Positions 1 through 14,493 are shown, counted from the first letter of the stretch. The stretch: 64,000 nucleotides of DNA from Carallia brachiata (GCA_021464245.1 JADCRB010000074.1:2467037-2531036); one strand, 5' to 3'. Program-made: numbers and translations. Notes: generated by a model from the letters alone, not told the origin.

Positions 1-622
1 GATTGGTGCTTTCTAGGTTACCAGGCTGGGATAAAATGTCCACCCGTACGGTCTTCCCGAGGTCCTCGACCACAGACTCTACTTGGGCCGGCTTATCCAC
101 GTCCTTCGCTCCAAATCAAGCGGCAGAAGGAAAGACTCGCCCGATATCCTAACGAAACGGTGGCGTTTTAGAATGACCAGCTAAACATACTTCTCTTGTC
201 TTGCCGTTGAAGGGCAGCGACAACTGCTAGTGGTCTAGAACTGCCACTGCCGGTGAAAGGCTTCCGTCAGATTTTTTTACCTCCATCCCAGCCGCGCGTC
301 TATCAAAGCGCGTCGCAGGATGACACTATCAAGTGGACTTGTGTGCCTAAAAAAGCACGGAAAATATCTCCCGTTATAAATAATAAATCAACCAGAAAAT
401 ATCAAAACGAAAAAGCCCCGAAATTAAAATGTTTATGACAGAATTAGACACCAAAAATAATAAAATAATAGGAAAGAATAGAGCGCGTCAACAAGTTTGT
501 TGCAAAGTCGCGTGGGAGTTGCTCTTCTTAAACTGGCCATCTTCTTCTTCCAGTGGCTATCACTCCAGATTCCAGAACCCAGAGAGAAACCAATCACCAA
601 ACGCAAACTTACCACATTTGCC
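1..622. other. Left-edge flank and probable promoter/5'UTR of the triosephosphate isomerase gene
   Basis: No gene could be assigned here. The first ~165 bases are richer in G+C than the rest and are open in frame 1 of the plus strand; bases 1-115 are also open on the minus strand, so the end of a gene that continues beyond the edge is possible, but neither translation is recognisable. A TATA-like TATAAAT lies at 375-381, about 245 bases before the isomerase start codon, and the intervening sequence would be promoter and 5' leader. Confidence 0.3.
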
Positions 623-3125
<2,503 letters not shown>

Positions 3126-5115
3126 TTACATAAAGTTGGTTTTTGGTGACGAGCAAATAAGGGCAAACTTCTACTTCGGTTAAAACACTCTACTGTACTC
3201 AACTAGTGATATTATTTCGTCCAATGGAGTTTTGTTCATTAATCCATTTTCCCCCTCATCGCAGAGAAAAGTCCCATGTTTCTGTTTTGAAAAAAGGTAA
3301 TGTAACTCAACTTGAAACCACAATCGCTATGAATTCCCGTTCCCCTGCCCATTTCTTTCTTTATCAAAGCTTACCTCAACTATGGCTTATTTTCTTCTAT
3401 TATATCTCAAAAATTATTGTCTAATTGAAACTTTTTCCTATTTACAACGTTACAAATGAGGTTTATACTACTTTGTCCATCTGTGTGTACCCGGGCAGCC
3501 AATCTTTGACCAAACCAAAAAAAAAAAAAAAAGAAGAACAGCCAATCCAATCATCTAAGAAGAGGCAAAGAGTAAAAAAAGTTAGTTTCTATATTGGTTA
3601 ATTTGTCGACCAAGATTCAAATTTGAGATCTTAAAAGACAATTCTTGTTTCAATTAAATTATATGAAACATTTTGTATTTCAACTAATTGATCATATAAC
3701 TTTTGTTAATTTGCTTTTTGTTTTTTTGATGAAGAATTTTGTTAATTTGATTGTACCTAGACGAGTTTTTTCCTTTTTCTTTTTTGATTTTTCATCTTTT
3801 TGTTTGTTACATTTTTGGAATCAAAATATATAAATAGTGCAGTTTTATCTTGTGGAATGCGAAGCAAAAAGAGAATGAAAGATAATTCATACCTGTAATT
3901 GCAGTTTAACTAAGACTATAAACGAGTTGAACGGAGTTAAATTTTGCCATATTCAAATTTAATTAGTTTAGAAAACGAGTTTAAAACTGAGACTTGATAT
4001 AAGTATTTTTCAGCCACTAGCTTAACTCAAACCGACCTTTTTATGAGGTGTCGGGAAGGTCGGTGGCTAACTCAGAAGGCTATTTTGGGTAAATTGAATG
4101 GAAGCCCTTCTGAATTCGTTAATTCAAAAGTACGAACGTACCCTTCATATTTTTATCCTTGCTTGCATGTTCGGTAAAGGGCTTCTTTGAAAATGAGTAC
4201 CCTCAAAGATTTACTTGCAGAGATGAATAAAAAAATATTATGAAAAAGTTAAATTTATATTTATTAACGCCACGGAAAGGAAGGTTAATTTCATAAAAAA
4301 TAAAAATGAGTGCTCGTATGACTCCAAAAAAAATTAAGACTAAATGATTAACATTTTATGCACACATTAAAAATATGTCTATCATTCAACAATTGTAAAA
4401 AATTAAAAATTGAATTGATTTTCATTATTTCTTATTATTCTTAGAAAAAAATAAGTTCTTGTTAAGTACAAATAAACAAAGAGATTGAAAAAAGGGGTAA
4501 AGATGTCCTATATTAGGAGTATTTGCAGATTAAATTGGCTGAGGAGACATTATATGTTCAAAATATTATTGGCGATTTTTTAAAATCTTAATCTGCTACC
4601 AATCTATCAACTTCCTTAAACTGCCCAAACCGTCCAATTGGTTGTAGATTGGTTGAAGACGATTTCGACAATTCAAACTTACACACACAAAATATTACAT
4701 CGATAATGAGAAACGGAAATCTTATGCAGCCATACATTTAGTGGTCAAATACTGTTTAAATTTATGTTTTATGAGTAAATTTTATGTAACTATAATAATA
4801 AAAAGTAATACAAATAAATATTATATTTTTTAATTATAATTATATAAAATATACTCTTATTATTTCATAAATTATATAATGTCTGACTATTATTAGGTCA
4901 AGCGCATTTATTCTTATAATGAAACCCAATGAAAAAAGGGGGCATTAAGTGAAATTTTTATAGATCATCGTACATGATTGACTAGCCAAAAAACAAAAAG
5001 TTCGAATGTGTAATGACATTTATTTTGCAGTTATTTTTTCATAATGATGCATTTAATTCTCACTGATTTTCATATAACTTATACCAAGACAAATATTGAT
5101 GAGCGATTAATAAAT
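3126..5115. other. AT-rich intergenic region
   Basis: No gene seen. It has poly-A/T tracts and, near 4014-4076, an imperfect inverted repeat in which CCGACCTT pairs with AAGGTCGG. Several short direct and inverted AT-rich stretches look like worn transposon debris but have no clear ends. Confidence 0.4.
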
Positions 5116-5599
5116 GAGATACAATATTTTTTAATTTTTAATTTTTATATTTTTATATAAATATAAATCTTTTTAATATTTTATATGAATTTTAATTTTT
5201 TTTATTTTTTGTCATATTAATCATTTTATTTACAAAAAAATAGTCAATCTATTAATAAACGAGTTTAATTTGATTTAAATTATTTAAAAAATATTAAATA
5301 CACAAGTGAGATATTTTTTTGTAAACAAATATGTATATTAAATATTTTTTAATTAACAAATACTCAAATTAAATATGCAAAGTGTATATTTTTGATGAAA
5401 AAAATTTTTAAATAGTGTATTTAATTTTTTTAAAATATTTTTGTAAGGATAATTATTTTTTTTATAGATTGATCACTTTCCACTAATGAATTGATTGATT
5501 TGATAAAAAATCGAAAATTTAGAGTTCAAATGAAATTTCAAAAAGATTTAAAATTTATATAAAAATATAAAAATTTAAGACTAAAAAATAACATATTCC
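5116..5599. mobile_element. MITE-like element with long terminal inverted repeats
   Basis: The first ~75 bases (from GAGATACAATATTTTTT) reappear inverted at the right end, finishing near 5599. The interior holds the paired motifs GTCAATCTATTAA and TAGATTGATCACTTTCC, which also occur in the MITE at 38612-39113, so both probably belong to one family. No coding capacity. A target-site duplication could not be fixed, so the ends are approximate. Confidence 0.55.
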
Positions 5600-5827
5600 T
5601 TTTATTAACCACATCAATTTTAATCACTGTTAGATGATAAAATCTCTCCGTTGAGCTTTAAAAACTCACTGAAAAAAGTGATACAATGAATCAGAAAAAA
5701 CTTCCACCACAGATAAATCTGCCCAACAGATTTAGCATAAAGACACAAAATAATTTTCAAATCTTTTTTCCCGTTCCACATCTGTTTATGACCTGCTAAT
5801 TAACAAGAGAACTTCCAGGTCCACCAG

Positions 5828-5834
5828 TATAAAT
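5828..5834 (+). promoter_or_regulatory. TATA box of first TPD1-like gene
   Basis: TATAAAT lies 44 bases before the ATG at 5872. The two paralogues downstream have a TATA motif 68-69 bases before their start codons, which supports the assignment. Confidence 0.5.
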
Positions 5835-5871
5835 GAGCCATCATCAGGGACAAGGGAGGTCATAACTAACC

Positions 5872-6658
5872 ATGGCACCTCTAACCAGATTTTATGTTGC
5901 AATTCTCGTTTTGTGTCTTGCTAGCAAAGGTAAACGGCATACAGTCACTTATATTTTTTTCTTGCTTCTTTGTAGTTGCACTTTTCGTTTCCATTACGCA
6001 CACAACGATGGTCTGAAATTAGTCGTACAAAATATTTGAATTGCGCATATTAACTTTATTTGGATTAGTAAGAGTTTTTGTTCAATTCATGGAAGGAGGT
6101 AGAAAGATTGATATTTCTTATAACCAAAATGGGATTCAATATATGGAGACTTTCAATTATAAAAAAATCCACCAATTTTAGTAATTAGATTCAGTTAATT
6201 GTGCCACGGAAATAATTTATGGTCCTTAATTATATTTCTTCCATCTTCCACATTCAGGTCTAAATGGCCAACCCCACAAACCCCAATTGGTTTTATTTAT
6301 TTTTTTCTTTGATATCCTAACAGTTTTCAGGAATGCAAATTCAGGGTTTTGTGCATCATGCTCTTTGGACGACATCAACATTGGCACAGTTCGAAGTGGA
6401 AGAGAGATTGGAGGGAAGCCCGAATGGAAAGTTACCCTAATCAACAACTGCCAATGTTCTCTAAGCCAATTAAGGTTGTCCTGCAAAGGGTTTCAAACCG
6501 TGAAAAACATTGACCCAGGATTGTTTTTGAAACAAGGCAACACTTGCCTTATAAACGGTGGCTTTCCCTTGGCTCCATCAGGGATCGTAAAGTTCTCCTA
6601 TGCTTGGGATCCTCCTTTTCTCTTATTGCCATCAAGTTACAAGGCCAGTGACTGTTAA
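5872..6658 (+). CDS. TPD1-like small secreted Cys-rich protein, copy A
   Basis: Two exons, 5872-5929 and 6345-6658, encode 123 residues. Exon 1 is almost exactly the signal peptide (RFYVAILVLCLASK); the intron splits the following Gly codon in phase 1. The mature domain begins GFCASCS and carries the family pattern GKPEW.V, NNCQC, LSCKGFQTV, DP, CLINGG, then FSYAWDPP, with a Cys next to the stop. There are seven Cys in the mature part. The fold family is that of TAPETUM DETERMINANT1-like proteins, several of which are secreted signalling proteins; this subgroup (similar, from memory, to Arabidopsis At1g05835) has no proven role that I can name. It is the first of three tandem copies with the same exon plan. 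The start is supported by the signal peptide and the matching starts of copies B and C. Confidence 0.85.
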
Positions 6659-6952
6659 ACAAAGATTAATCTCGTATCAGTGTAATAATCCAATGTTTAA
6701 GCATTCAAGTTGATGATCTGGTTGTAACAGTGAAGATTTAAGTACTGTCGAACCATATTATTGGGAGCAAATATGTTACATTCCTTCCTTTTAGTGCTGC
6801 ACGTTCTCTTTGGAGGTCCGATGCTCCGATTAATTGATAAGTCAGCGAAAAAAAGACAAGATAATAATTTTCTTTCTCGTCATTGATGGGTGATAGGCCA
6901 AGGCCAACCCACAAAACTACGAATTTTTATATTTTCATTGTCAAATTAAATA

Positions 6953-7482
6953 GAGTTAAATACATTTTAATCCTTTGTGGTTTGGTTATTTTGTAAGTTA
7001 CTCCCCTATAGTTTCAATTTAAACATTAAACTCTTATGTGATTTCTAATTTTAGCAATTGACCACTTAACAGCAATTTCTTATATCTACTAACAAAAATT
7101 AGTGAAAATTATATTATTTTGTAAATTTTACTTTTTTTACAAAAAAAATATGTCATATATTTTTTAAATTAAATTTTAATGTATATTTTAACTACATTCT
7201 ATATTATTTTTTTATTATTTTTTATTTTCAGTATATTGTACATGTTGATATACAAGTATTTAAGAAAGATTCATGATTAATATCTATATAAAATAATAAA
7301 GTGTTTGCTATTATAAAATAATGTAATTATGGTTAATTTTTATTAATAAATTGAAGAAATTGCTGTCAGGAGAATTGATTGTTAAAATTAAAAATTATAA
7401 AAAAAATTAATGTCTAAATTGAAACTATAAAAAAATAGTATGTAAAACGAATAAACTATAAAAAACTGCAATGCATTCACCC
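6953..7482. mobile_element. MITE with 9-bp target-site duplication
   Basis: A 530-base element with no coding capacity has inverted ends: GAGTTAAATACATT at the left pairs with a right end whose complement is GGGTGAATGCATT, and similarity continues inward for about 90 bases (TATAGTTTCAATTTA is shared). It is flanked on both sides by AATTAAATA (6944-6952 and 7483-7491). A 9-bp duplication is typical of Mutator-like elements. Confidence 0.7.
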
Positions 7483-7702
7483 AATTAAATATAACAAAAT
7501 GTCAAAATCGTACTAATTTTTCTCTCAAGTTAGGGAGCAAACTTGCGAGAATCTGTGACTTCGTTTTTTTTATCTTGTTTGGCAGATTTTAATTTAATTT
7601 AGAAATCAAGACAACTCCTTTAAATCCCTTAATTCCCACATAGGAGATACAATAGTATGGTGCAGACAAATTAACAACTTACGCCGATAACACAAGAGCT
7701 TA

Positions 7703-8135
7703 ACCTTGTGTTTAGGAGAGGAGAAATAGGGAGGGGAAAAGGAAAATAAGGGGAAAATAAACTATATATTTAGAAAATGTCTTGGGTAAAAAGGAAAATA
7801 TGAGAGAGGAAAATTAATTTTTTTCCTCAATCCACCAACTTGATTTGTTCCAATCAAAATTATTGATTCTCCTACTTAATTCATAAAATAACCAATTTAC
7901 TTATTAATTTTTTTTTATTAACACTTGCCATTTGTACTACAAGGATAAAATTCAAATTTTAACAAATATTATTTCTCTCTCCTCTCGCTTTTCACCTTTG
8001 TTTAAACAAGAGTTTTTAATTTTCTTTCCTCTCATTACCTTTTTCTAAAAGATAAGAGACAATGAAAAGTTCTACTTTTCTTTAATTTTTCTCTTTTTTA
8101 TTTTCTCTCTCCTATTTTGTTCTCTAAACAAAGGG
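7703..8135. mobile_element. Tourist/PIF-Harbinger-like MITE
   Basis: Left end ACCTTGTGTTTAG and right end CTAAACAAAGGG are imperfect inverted repeats, and purine-rich sequence just inside the left end matches pyrimidine-rich sequence inside the right. TTA borders both ends (7700-7702, 8136-8138), the target duplication expected for PIF/Harbinger. It is 433 bases long with no open frame of note. Confidence 0.6.
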
Positions 8136-8755
8136 TTAGCTTTTTTGAGAATATAATATATTGCAGCTTCTTGCCATTTCCAAATGTTCCATTAGTAGAA
8201 CACTGAACAATCAATCAGGATATTGTTCATTATCTCAAAAAAAAAAAAAAATCAGGATATTGTTCTTCTCAAAAGTTCAAGAAGAGTGGTTTGACTGGTT
8301 GATATCGTAAATTCTTACGTTTGGCCGTTGGCCATGAGTTACGCCTAGGTTTCTTCTTCGTGTACCCCCCCATGAGTTGAAAAAAATGAAAAGTTTTTTT
8401 TTCCTTTTTTTGAGAACAGTAAAAAATGAAAAGTTAACGAAATTGAATTCCTTCAAATCTTAATTATTTATTCTGCATTTATGTGCATTTCCAATTTGGA
8501 CTCCATAAATACGTTAATTAATTTATTTTTTGTCAATAAAGAAAATGATATTTATCATTAAAAAAAGAGCAAGCGAGAGAGATAACTGAAATTTAAATCT
8601 CATATCTTTCAATTGAATGCATAAACATTCAACTAAATTAGAATGGATCCTTAATATGTTAATTTATTTATTACCAGATATGCATATGGAACCATTTTAG
8701 AAAAGAAAGAAATTGACCAACTTAATATGTTGGAAAACAGAAAAAAAAAAGCGCC
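8136..8755. other. Intergenic sequence between TPD1-like copies A and B
   Basis: No gene seen. A near-direct duplication of TCAGGATATTGTTC occurs at about 8215 and 8253 with a poly-A run between them. Confidence 0.4.
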
Positions 8756-8762
8756 TATAAAT
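8756..8762 (+). promoter_or_regulatory. TATA box of second TPD1-like gene
   Basis: TATAAAT lies 68 bases before the ATG at 8824, nearly the same spacing as in copy C (69). Confidence 0.5.
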
Positions 8763-8823
8763 TTGATCCAGAACATAAAGCGTCTCCCCATATAGGGCCG
8801 TTGCTGGGAAGAGATCACTGGCA

Positions 8824-9623
8824 ATGGCAATGGCGTCTCTGATTAGGATTTCTGTTACAATCTTCATTTTCAGTATTCTAGCCGCCAAAGGTATAGCAAT
8901 GTCGTGGTCCAATATTTTCTTTAGTCAATCCTTGCAATATCTTCATTTTCAGTATTCATTCCTTGCTTGGAGCTTCACGTTATGTTTTTCGCATATATAA
9001 ACGTAACCACAATTCTACTAACCCACGGGTAGAAAATAACAAAATTGAGGACAACTAATCACTCTCTGTTTTTTAATATTGCAATTAGGTAGCGTTGGGG
9101 CCTTTTTTAATTTATTTTAGAATATTTCCCATAATCACCCCAAAAAAGTTGGATACATTTTAATATTTTTTAGAATATTTATGGTCCCCATTGTCTCTCA
9201 GCCTAAATAGTGTTGATTCTCTCTCTCTCTCTCTCTGTGTCTTTTTTTTTTTTTTAACAAATTAAACAAATCCTCTAATCTTCTGGGAATAAAAATTCAG
9301 GGTTCTCTGCATCATCTTGCTCTCGGAGGGACATCCTTATTACCACAAGTACAAGTGGAAAACAGATCAAAGGTAAGCCGGAGTGGATCGTAGATGTGGT
9401 CAACAACTGCTCATGTGCTATAAGCCAAGTAACGTTGTCTTGCAAGGGGTTTCAGACCGTGAAAGACGTTGACCCATCAGTCTTCGTTAAGAAGAAAGGT
9501 GATGTTTGCCTAATCAAAGCCGGCCAGGTGCTGGGGCCCCTCAGTCATGTTCAGTTCTCTTATGCATGGGATCCTCCTGCTATGTTGGTGCTGCTGAGCT
9601 TTGTTCTCAGCACCTGCACGTGA
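8824..9623 (+). CDS. TPD1-like small secreted Cys-rich protein, copy B
   Basis: Exons 8824-8890 and 9301-9623 give 129 residues. Exon 1 encodes the signal peptide (LIRISVTIFIFSILAAK) and the intron is again phase 1 before GF. The mature part shows GKPEW, NNCSC, LSCKGFQTVKDVDPS, DVCLIKAG, FSYAWDPP and a final STCT. Compared with copies A and C the first Cys of the N-terminal pair is replaced (GFSASSC against GFCASC and GFCQC), leaving six Cys, so one disulfide is probably lost or rearranged. The loop after VDPS has an extra Lys (FVKKKGD). ATG at 8824 is chosen over the in-frame ATG two codons later because it is first; both leave the signal peptide intact. A poly-CT tract (about 9220-9236) lies in the intron. 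Confidence 0.82.
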
Positions 9624-11308
9624 ACATCAACATAGGTTGCGTGGGCGTGGGTTAGCAAGTTATTGATGTTTTAATTGTTGTTTTTGTTTTTTTTTTTAAT
9701 TTAGCGTCCATCAGTCGCATTTGGCTTTTAATAAGACACCATTTTACAGGCCGACGTGAGCTAATTTTTGCTTTGGGTTTTTATAATATATTGCATTTAC
9801 CATGTTGTCCAAACGCAGTATCCAAAGGAATACACAAAAGAAATTACGATAACTGAAAGAGAACGTAATATGTTCTGCCATTTCAGTAGTGCCCTTTGTT
9901 CTAGTCTCTGTAAAATGTAGCACGGATCAGAATAATTTTTTTTGGAGAGAGGCAAATTTTATGTAAATGGGCTGAAAAATATTACATACTGGACATCAAA
10001 CTTAAATTACTAATTTGAAAGTCTTGAGTTTTAGACTTTTAATCTTAAGAAAACGATATAGAATTTATAAAAAAAAAAAAATTATTTTTATTATATAACA
10101 CCGTTTAACATATTTTTTAATTAATAAAAAATAAAAATTAAGACCTAAGGGAGACAATACGCCCTTACCAATTACCACTGCATTAAATGATAGTTTGTAT
10201 AACAGTTTAGTATATAAAATTACAATAGCATGAGAGGGTGGGAGAATTGCCCACCTCACCCCCCTGTCCCTGCCGTCTTTCCTATTTTTCGATCTAAGGG
10301 TATACGGGGAAACGGTACGGGTTGATAGGAAATTCTAGGAATCGAATTTCTACCATACTTTTCGCTACAAAGACCATTAGCCGTTTTAACGAACGCCCAG
10401 CCTACCCCTTTTCAGGTATGGTGCTTTTTGTTTTTTTTTTTTTTAATTTTGTTTTTGACACAGAAACATTGAAGCATTTCATTACAATAGGTTGTGCTTC
10501 ATTACAATAGGTGTGATAGAGCTTAGGGTAAGGTGAGTCCAAAGGAAATAGGCTAACTTTAGACTGCTTACCAATCTAATTTAGTCACTCTATTTGCACA
10601 TCTTGAAACATAGGCAAAAGTACAACGTTAAAGAGTTCCCAATTAAAGGAATGGATCAGACTGTACTCGTGATGAATTGGTAAAAAGTAGACCGTCCATA
10701 AAAAGAGAAGGAATCTTGCACAAAAACGTGTGATATCGACCTGGACTTCTTTTTTTCTTTCTTTCTTTTTTTTTTTTTTTCTCTTTTCTCTTGCCTCACT
10801 TGACTTTTATAAATAAAATTAATCAATAATAGTTAAATAAAATTAATAGTGAATCAATGGATTTGAAAGAAAATAGAGACCTATAAAATTTAAATATATT
10901 GGACTATAGAAATCAATATAATATTTGAATGTGAATTTAGCAAGATACAAAAAAGGGCGCTTGTTATCCATCAGATTTTTTTTTTCTTAAACTTAAATCT
11001 TTTCAAAGCATTGAGTGTTAATCCATATATGCAGCAAAATATGTATATTTTCTGTTGATCAAGGTTAATATGTATCGGCAAAAAAAAAAAAAGTATCGGA
11101 CATGTATTGATGATTAATTGAGTAAGATTCCTATAAAAGGGAACTTTTTTTTGTGGTACTTTCATATAATGTCCTAAAATGAAAACTTTTATGAGGAAAT
11201 AATAGAAACCAATTATCTAGGCCGAAAATATTGTTGGCATTTTTTTTTCTTTGTCAAATTTGTTAGCGTTTCCTATGCCTCGTTCTGCAGTTTTGGCGGG
11301 GGGGGGGG
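9624..11308. other. Intergenic region between TPD1-like copies B and C
   Basis: No gene recognised. A short stretch at 10250-10420 is less AT-rich than its surroundings and open for about 60 codons on the plus strand, but resembles nothing I know. A 13-base direct repeat (TTCATTACAATAG) occurs at 10476 and 10498. Several homopolymer runs are present. Confidence 0.35.
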
Positions 11309-12008
11309 TGTTGTTTGGTTTTGCTTGTTGAAGTGTTGTTGTTGTTGTTTTTTTAAAAAGTAAAAAATTAAGGTGTTTAGTTAAAGAAAAAATTAATTGC
11401 TTATTATTGATAAGGAATAGAGAAATAATGTAATGGCCAAATTACCGTTTGGTACAACTCTGCCTCTTACATTGTCCAATTGTACAACTCTGCGCAAGTT
11501 ACGCTAGGGCTGAGCAGCGAAATAACGATGACACGTGGATTAAATTATTTTTTTTTCCAAGAGGATAGTAAGGTAAATAATAAAATAAATAAAATTATTT
11601 TACCCCAATAGTAACTTACTTTTTTTTTTGGTCCCTTTTTATCCTTCTTTTTTGTTTCTTTTTTGTGTAAACATTGACATATACCATAAAAATAATACTA
11701 TTTACTAATAAATTGTAATTGTTCATAAAATAGCATATTTAATAAATTTATATTTATAAAGATATAAAATATATTTTTATTAAACTAATTCAAATTTATT
11801 AGAAGTAAAAAGATCATCTATTATAAAAAAAATAGATATAGAATGACAAATAATTATTATTTTATTATTTAATCAGTAATAGTTAATATTAATCTAACTA
11901 AATATTATACTTTTATTTTATTTATCAACAATAGTAATAAATAATAGTAATAATAATTAGTAATCAGTAATAATATAACAATTAACAACAATAAAACCAA
12001 ACACTCCT
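11309..12008. mobile_element. Probable MITE (GTGTTTGGTTTT ends)
   Basis: The left end GTGTTGTTTGGTTTTGC and the complement of the right end (GAGTGTTTGGTTTTATTG) match as terminal inverted repeats, a sequence type common in plant Tourist-like or hAT-like MITEs. A run of G precedes the left end, so the exact border and the target duplication are unclear. No coding capacity. Confidence 0.4.
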
Positions 12009-12302
12009 TAGTAAGTTTGGGTTTTCCCTTCTTGTGAACTCCAAAAAAAAAAACAAAATTCAAAGCAATAAGCACTCGAATAGGAAAATGAATCTTAGGC
12101 ATATAAATTTATAAGGAAACAAAAGAAAATGTTAAAACGATAAGCATTCGAATAGGAGAATGAATCTAGACATAAATTGAAAGGGAAACAATTTGAAAAT
12201 TTTAAAGCAATAAGAACCTGATATGGATAACATTTACGCAGCAATAACCTGGAAGATGAGCATAAAATTTCAACCATTAAAGAGTCTGACCTTCCTAAAG
12301 AG

Positions 12303-12309
12303 TATAAAG
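12303..12309 (+). promoter_or_regulatory. TATA box of third TPD1-like gene
   Basis: TATAAAG lies 69 bases before the ATG at 12372. Confidence 0.45.
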
Positions 12310-12371
12310 GGAACTTGAACAAACGATTTCTCAATCTCAATAGCTTTAAAGAAGAATCACATACATTGACA

Positions 12372-13266
12372 ATGGCAGCTCTAGTAAGATTCTATATTGT
12401 AATCCTCCTATTAAGTCTGGCTAGCAAAGGTAAAATTCTCTACCCTTTATTCCGTTGTTGCTTGTTCTTTTTTGCTGCAAGCGCAAACTTCTTTCTACTT
12501 TCTCTTCTTTAAGATACGTATAACATGTGGGCATGCATTTGAATTTTTACCATGCTGTGGTGAAAGTTTCTTCTAGTAAATAGTCTTTTGGAATATTGGA
12601 CACTAGAATACATCTTCTTTATTGTAGTAAAATTGGAATTCAAAATGGCACATTATGTAAAGAGAAATATTGGAATCGAATCGCCTAAATAATAAGGATA
12701 ACTGAATTTAAATGTCATAAAAAAATATAGAGGAACTATTGTATTTATGAGCAAGAATATCGGATTCAATCCACCGTTGGATTGATTGGATTCATCCACT
12801 AGATCACCCATATACGAATTCCACCAATCTAGTATTTTTTTTTTGTTTTTTTATCTGGATGTTTGGTCCATTCATAAAATTCCGTTCCTTTTTTTTTTCA
12901 TTTCAATAAAAAATTTTGTTTACAAAATCGTCTTGTGATTAAAAAATATATATTTCAGGGTTCTGTCAATGTTCTCAGAACAATCTCACAATTGGCACGG
13001 TTCGAAGCGGAAGAGAGATACTAGGCAAGCCAGAGTGGGACGTGACTGTGATCAACACCTGCGTATGTGCTCAAAGGCAGATATTTTTGTCCTGCCCAGG
13101 GTTCCGATCGGTCGTTCCGGTTGACCCATCGATCCTTTTGAAGCAAGCTGATTCTTGCCTTCTCACCGAAGGCAATACCATGTATCCACAACAGTCAGTC
13201 AGCTTCTCTTATGCTTGGGATCCTCCTTCTCTCTTCTTGCCCCTAGTTTCCACCGTTACTTGTTAG
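12372..13266 (+). CDS. TPD1-like small secreted Cys-rich protein, copy C
   Basis: Exons 12372-12429 and 12959-13266 encode 121 residues. Exon 1 (58 bases, ending LASKG after splicing) has the same length and phase as exon 1 of copy A, and its signal peptide is nearly the same. The mature part reads GFCQCSQNN, then IGTVRSGRE (shared with copy A), GKPEWDV, INTCVC, LSCPGF, VDPSILLKQ, SCLLTEG, FSYAWDPP and a final TVTC, with seven Cys. It is more diverged in the middle (QRQIFLSCPGFRSVVP). Copies A and C resemble each other more than either resembles B, so the array did not arise by simple stepwise doubling of neighbours, or conversion has occurred. Confidence 0.85.
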
Positions 13267-14082
13267 ATGCAATCGGCAGCCCTTAATAGCTGCGAGAGCA
13301 ATATTGAGAGCTTGTTAAACTTTGGAGTTTGAGTGTTTTTTTTTGGAGTAAATATAACCTCATGAATGCTAGGACTGGGATTCCTATAATAAAAAGGAAA
13401 TTGTGGATTCTTCCGGTGAGATTTTGTTGAACTTTTCCATGCGTAGGTTTGTCTTGATTGTAGCCATGGTGAAATGGGTATCATCTATACATTTTTAGAA
13501 ATGATGTCAGTATTCATGCTCTCATACACTTACATCCAAAACGTCTTCTGCGAAAATAAATAGATAAAGTAATTTATGTATTAAACACATAGCAAACTCA
13601 TAAGAATTTGATTTTAAAATTCCTAACTTTGATATAATAATTTCTAAGGGCATGTTAACAAATAGCTTGTGAGGAAAAAAAAAGATAAAATCAATAAATA
13701 TTTTTAGTTTAATAATTGTATTGGATATTTTAATTTATTAATTAATTATCATATTATGCATATGTAATATGTTTTTTTTTAATTCTTAACAAATGCTAAT
13801 CAAAACGTAAAATAACACAATAAGTTTCTAATTACATAATAAGTCTCGTCTAATAGTTTTGTACTATTTTATTGTAAGAATAATGAATATTTTAGCATCA
13901 CGCTACTTTGAGTGTTCAATAGCCAAAGAAAAAGTTCGGTAAGGAGATTTTGCACTCAAAGCATAAATTCCTTATAACCAAACTCGAGTACTTAAATCAA
14001 ATAATGCCCCTAATTTTATTTGAACAAGCAAATTTTGAATGAATTAAGCGAGAAAGAGACAGAGAGAGTGCGAGAGAGAGAG
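13267..14082. other. Intergenic region before the small membrane-protein gene
   Basis: No gene seen. The last 50 bases are a purine-rich GAGAGA tract (about 14040-14082), probably 5' leader of the next gene. Confidence 0.4.
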
Positions 14083-14493
14083 ATGGAATGGTTCTATCCC
14101 ACGAGAAGGGGTCCTGCTCCTGCATGGAAACAAGGTTGGAGAGGCCAGACCCTGTCCTCCATTTCTACTCCACCGCTCCAATTACTCATCATTTTTGGCA
14201 TTGTCATTGTCCTGCTGTGGGTGTCCCAATTGACAGACTCTAAAGCTCACTTGCAACAGACAGCAATCAGTTTCCAGCTAGTCCTTCTCCTGTTGCCCAT
14301 CTTCCTGGTGCTGTTCTTGGCTGCTTACTCCACTAATTGGATGCTCAACTTCCGGCTTCAGCGCTCAACTCAACCCGCCAGGGGTTCCTCGACTTGGGGT
14401 ATCGCCATCTTTGTGGGGGTCCTGCTGTTGCTGCTCTCTTATCAATCTTCATTACATTCCAAATGGTTTGGACCTCTCTGGAGATCAGGTTAA
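14083..14493 (+). CDS. Small three-helix plant membrane protein (unknown function)
   Basis: Single-exon gene of 136 residues. An in-frame upstream ATG at 14020 exists, but the sequence between is a low-complexity GAGAGA leader, so I place the start at MEWFYPT. Three hydrophobic segments are at residues about 31-48, 63-83 and 104-120. The C-terminal stretch GSSTWG..., then YQSSLHSKW, matches the C-terminus of the protein at 19763-20146 (GSSPWG..., FQSSFLDRW), so the two are paralogues. Plant genomes hold many such uncharacterised proteins; no function is claimed. Confidence 0.75.
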   Translation: MEWFYPTRRGPAPAWKQGWRGQTLSSISTPPLQLLIIFGIVIVLLWVSQLTDSKAHLQQTAISFQLVLLLLPIFLVLFLAAYSTNWMLNFRLQRSTQPARGSSTWGIAIFVGVLLLLLSYQSSLHSKWFGPLWRSG

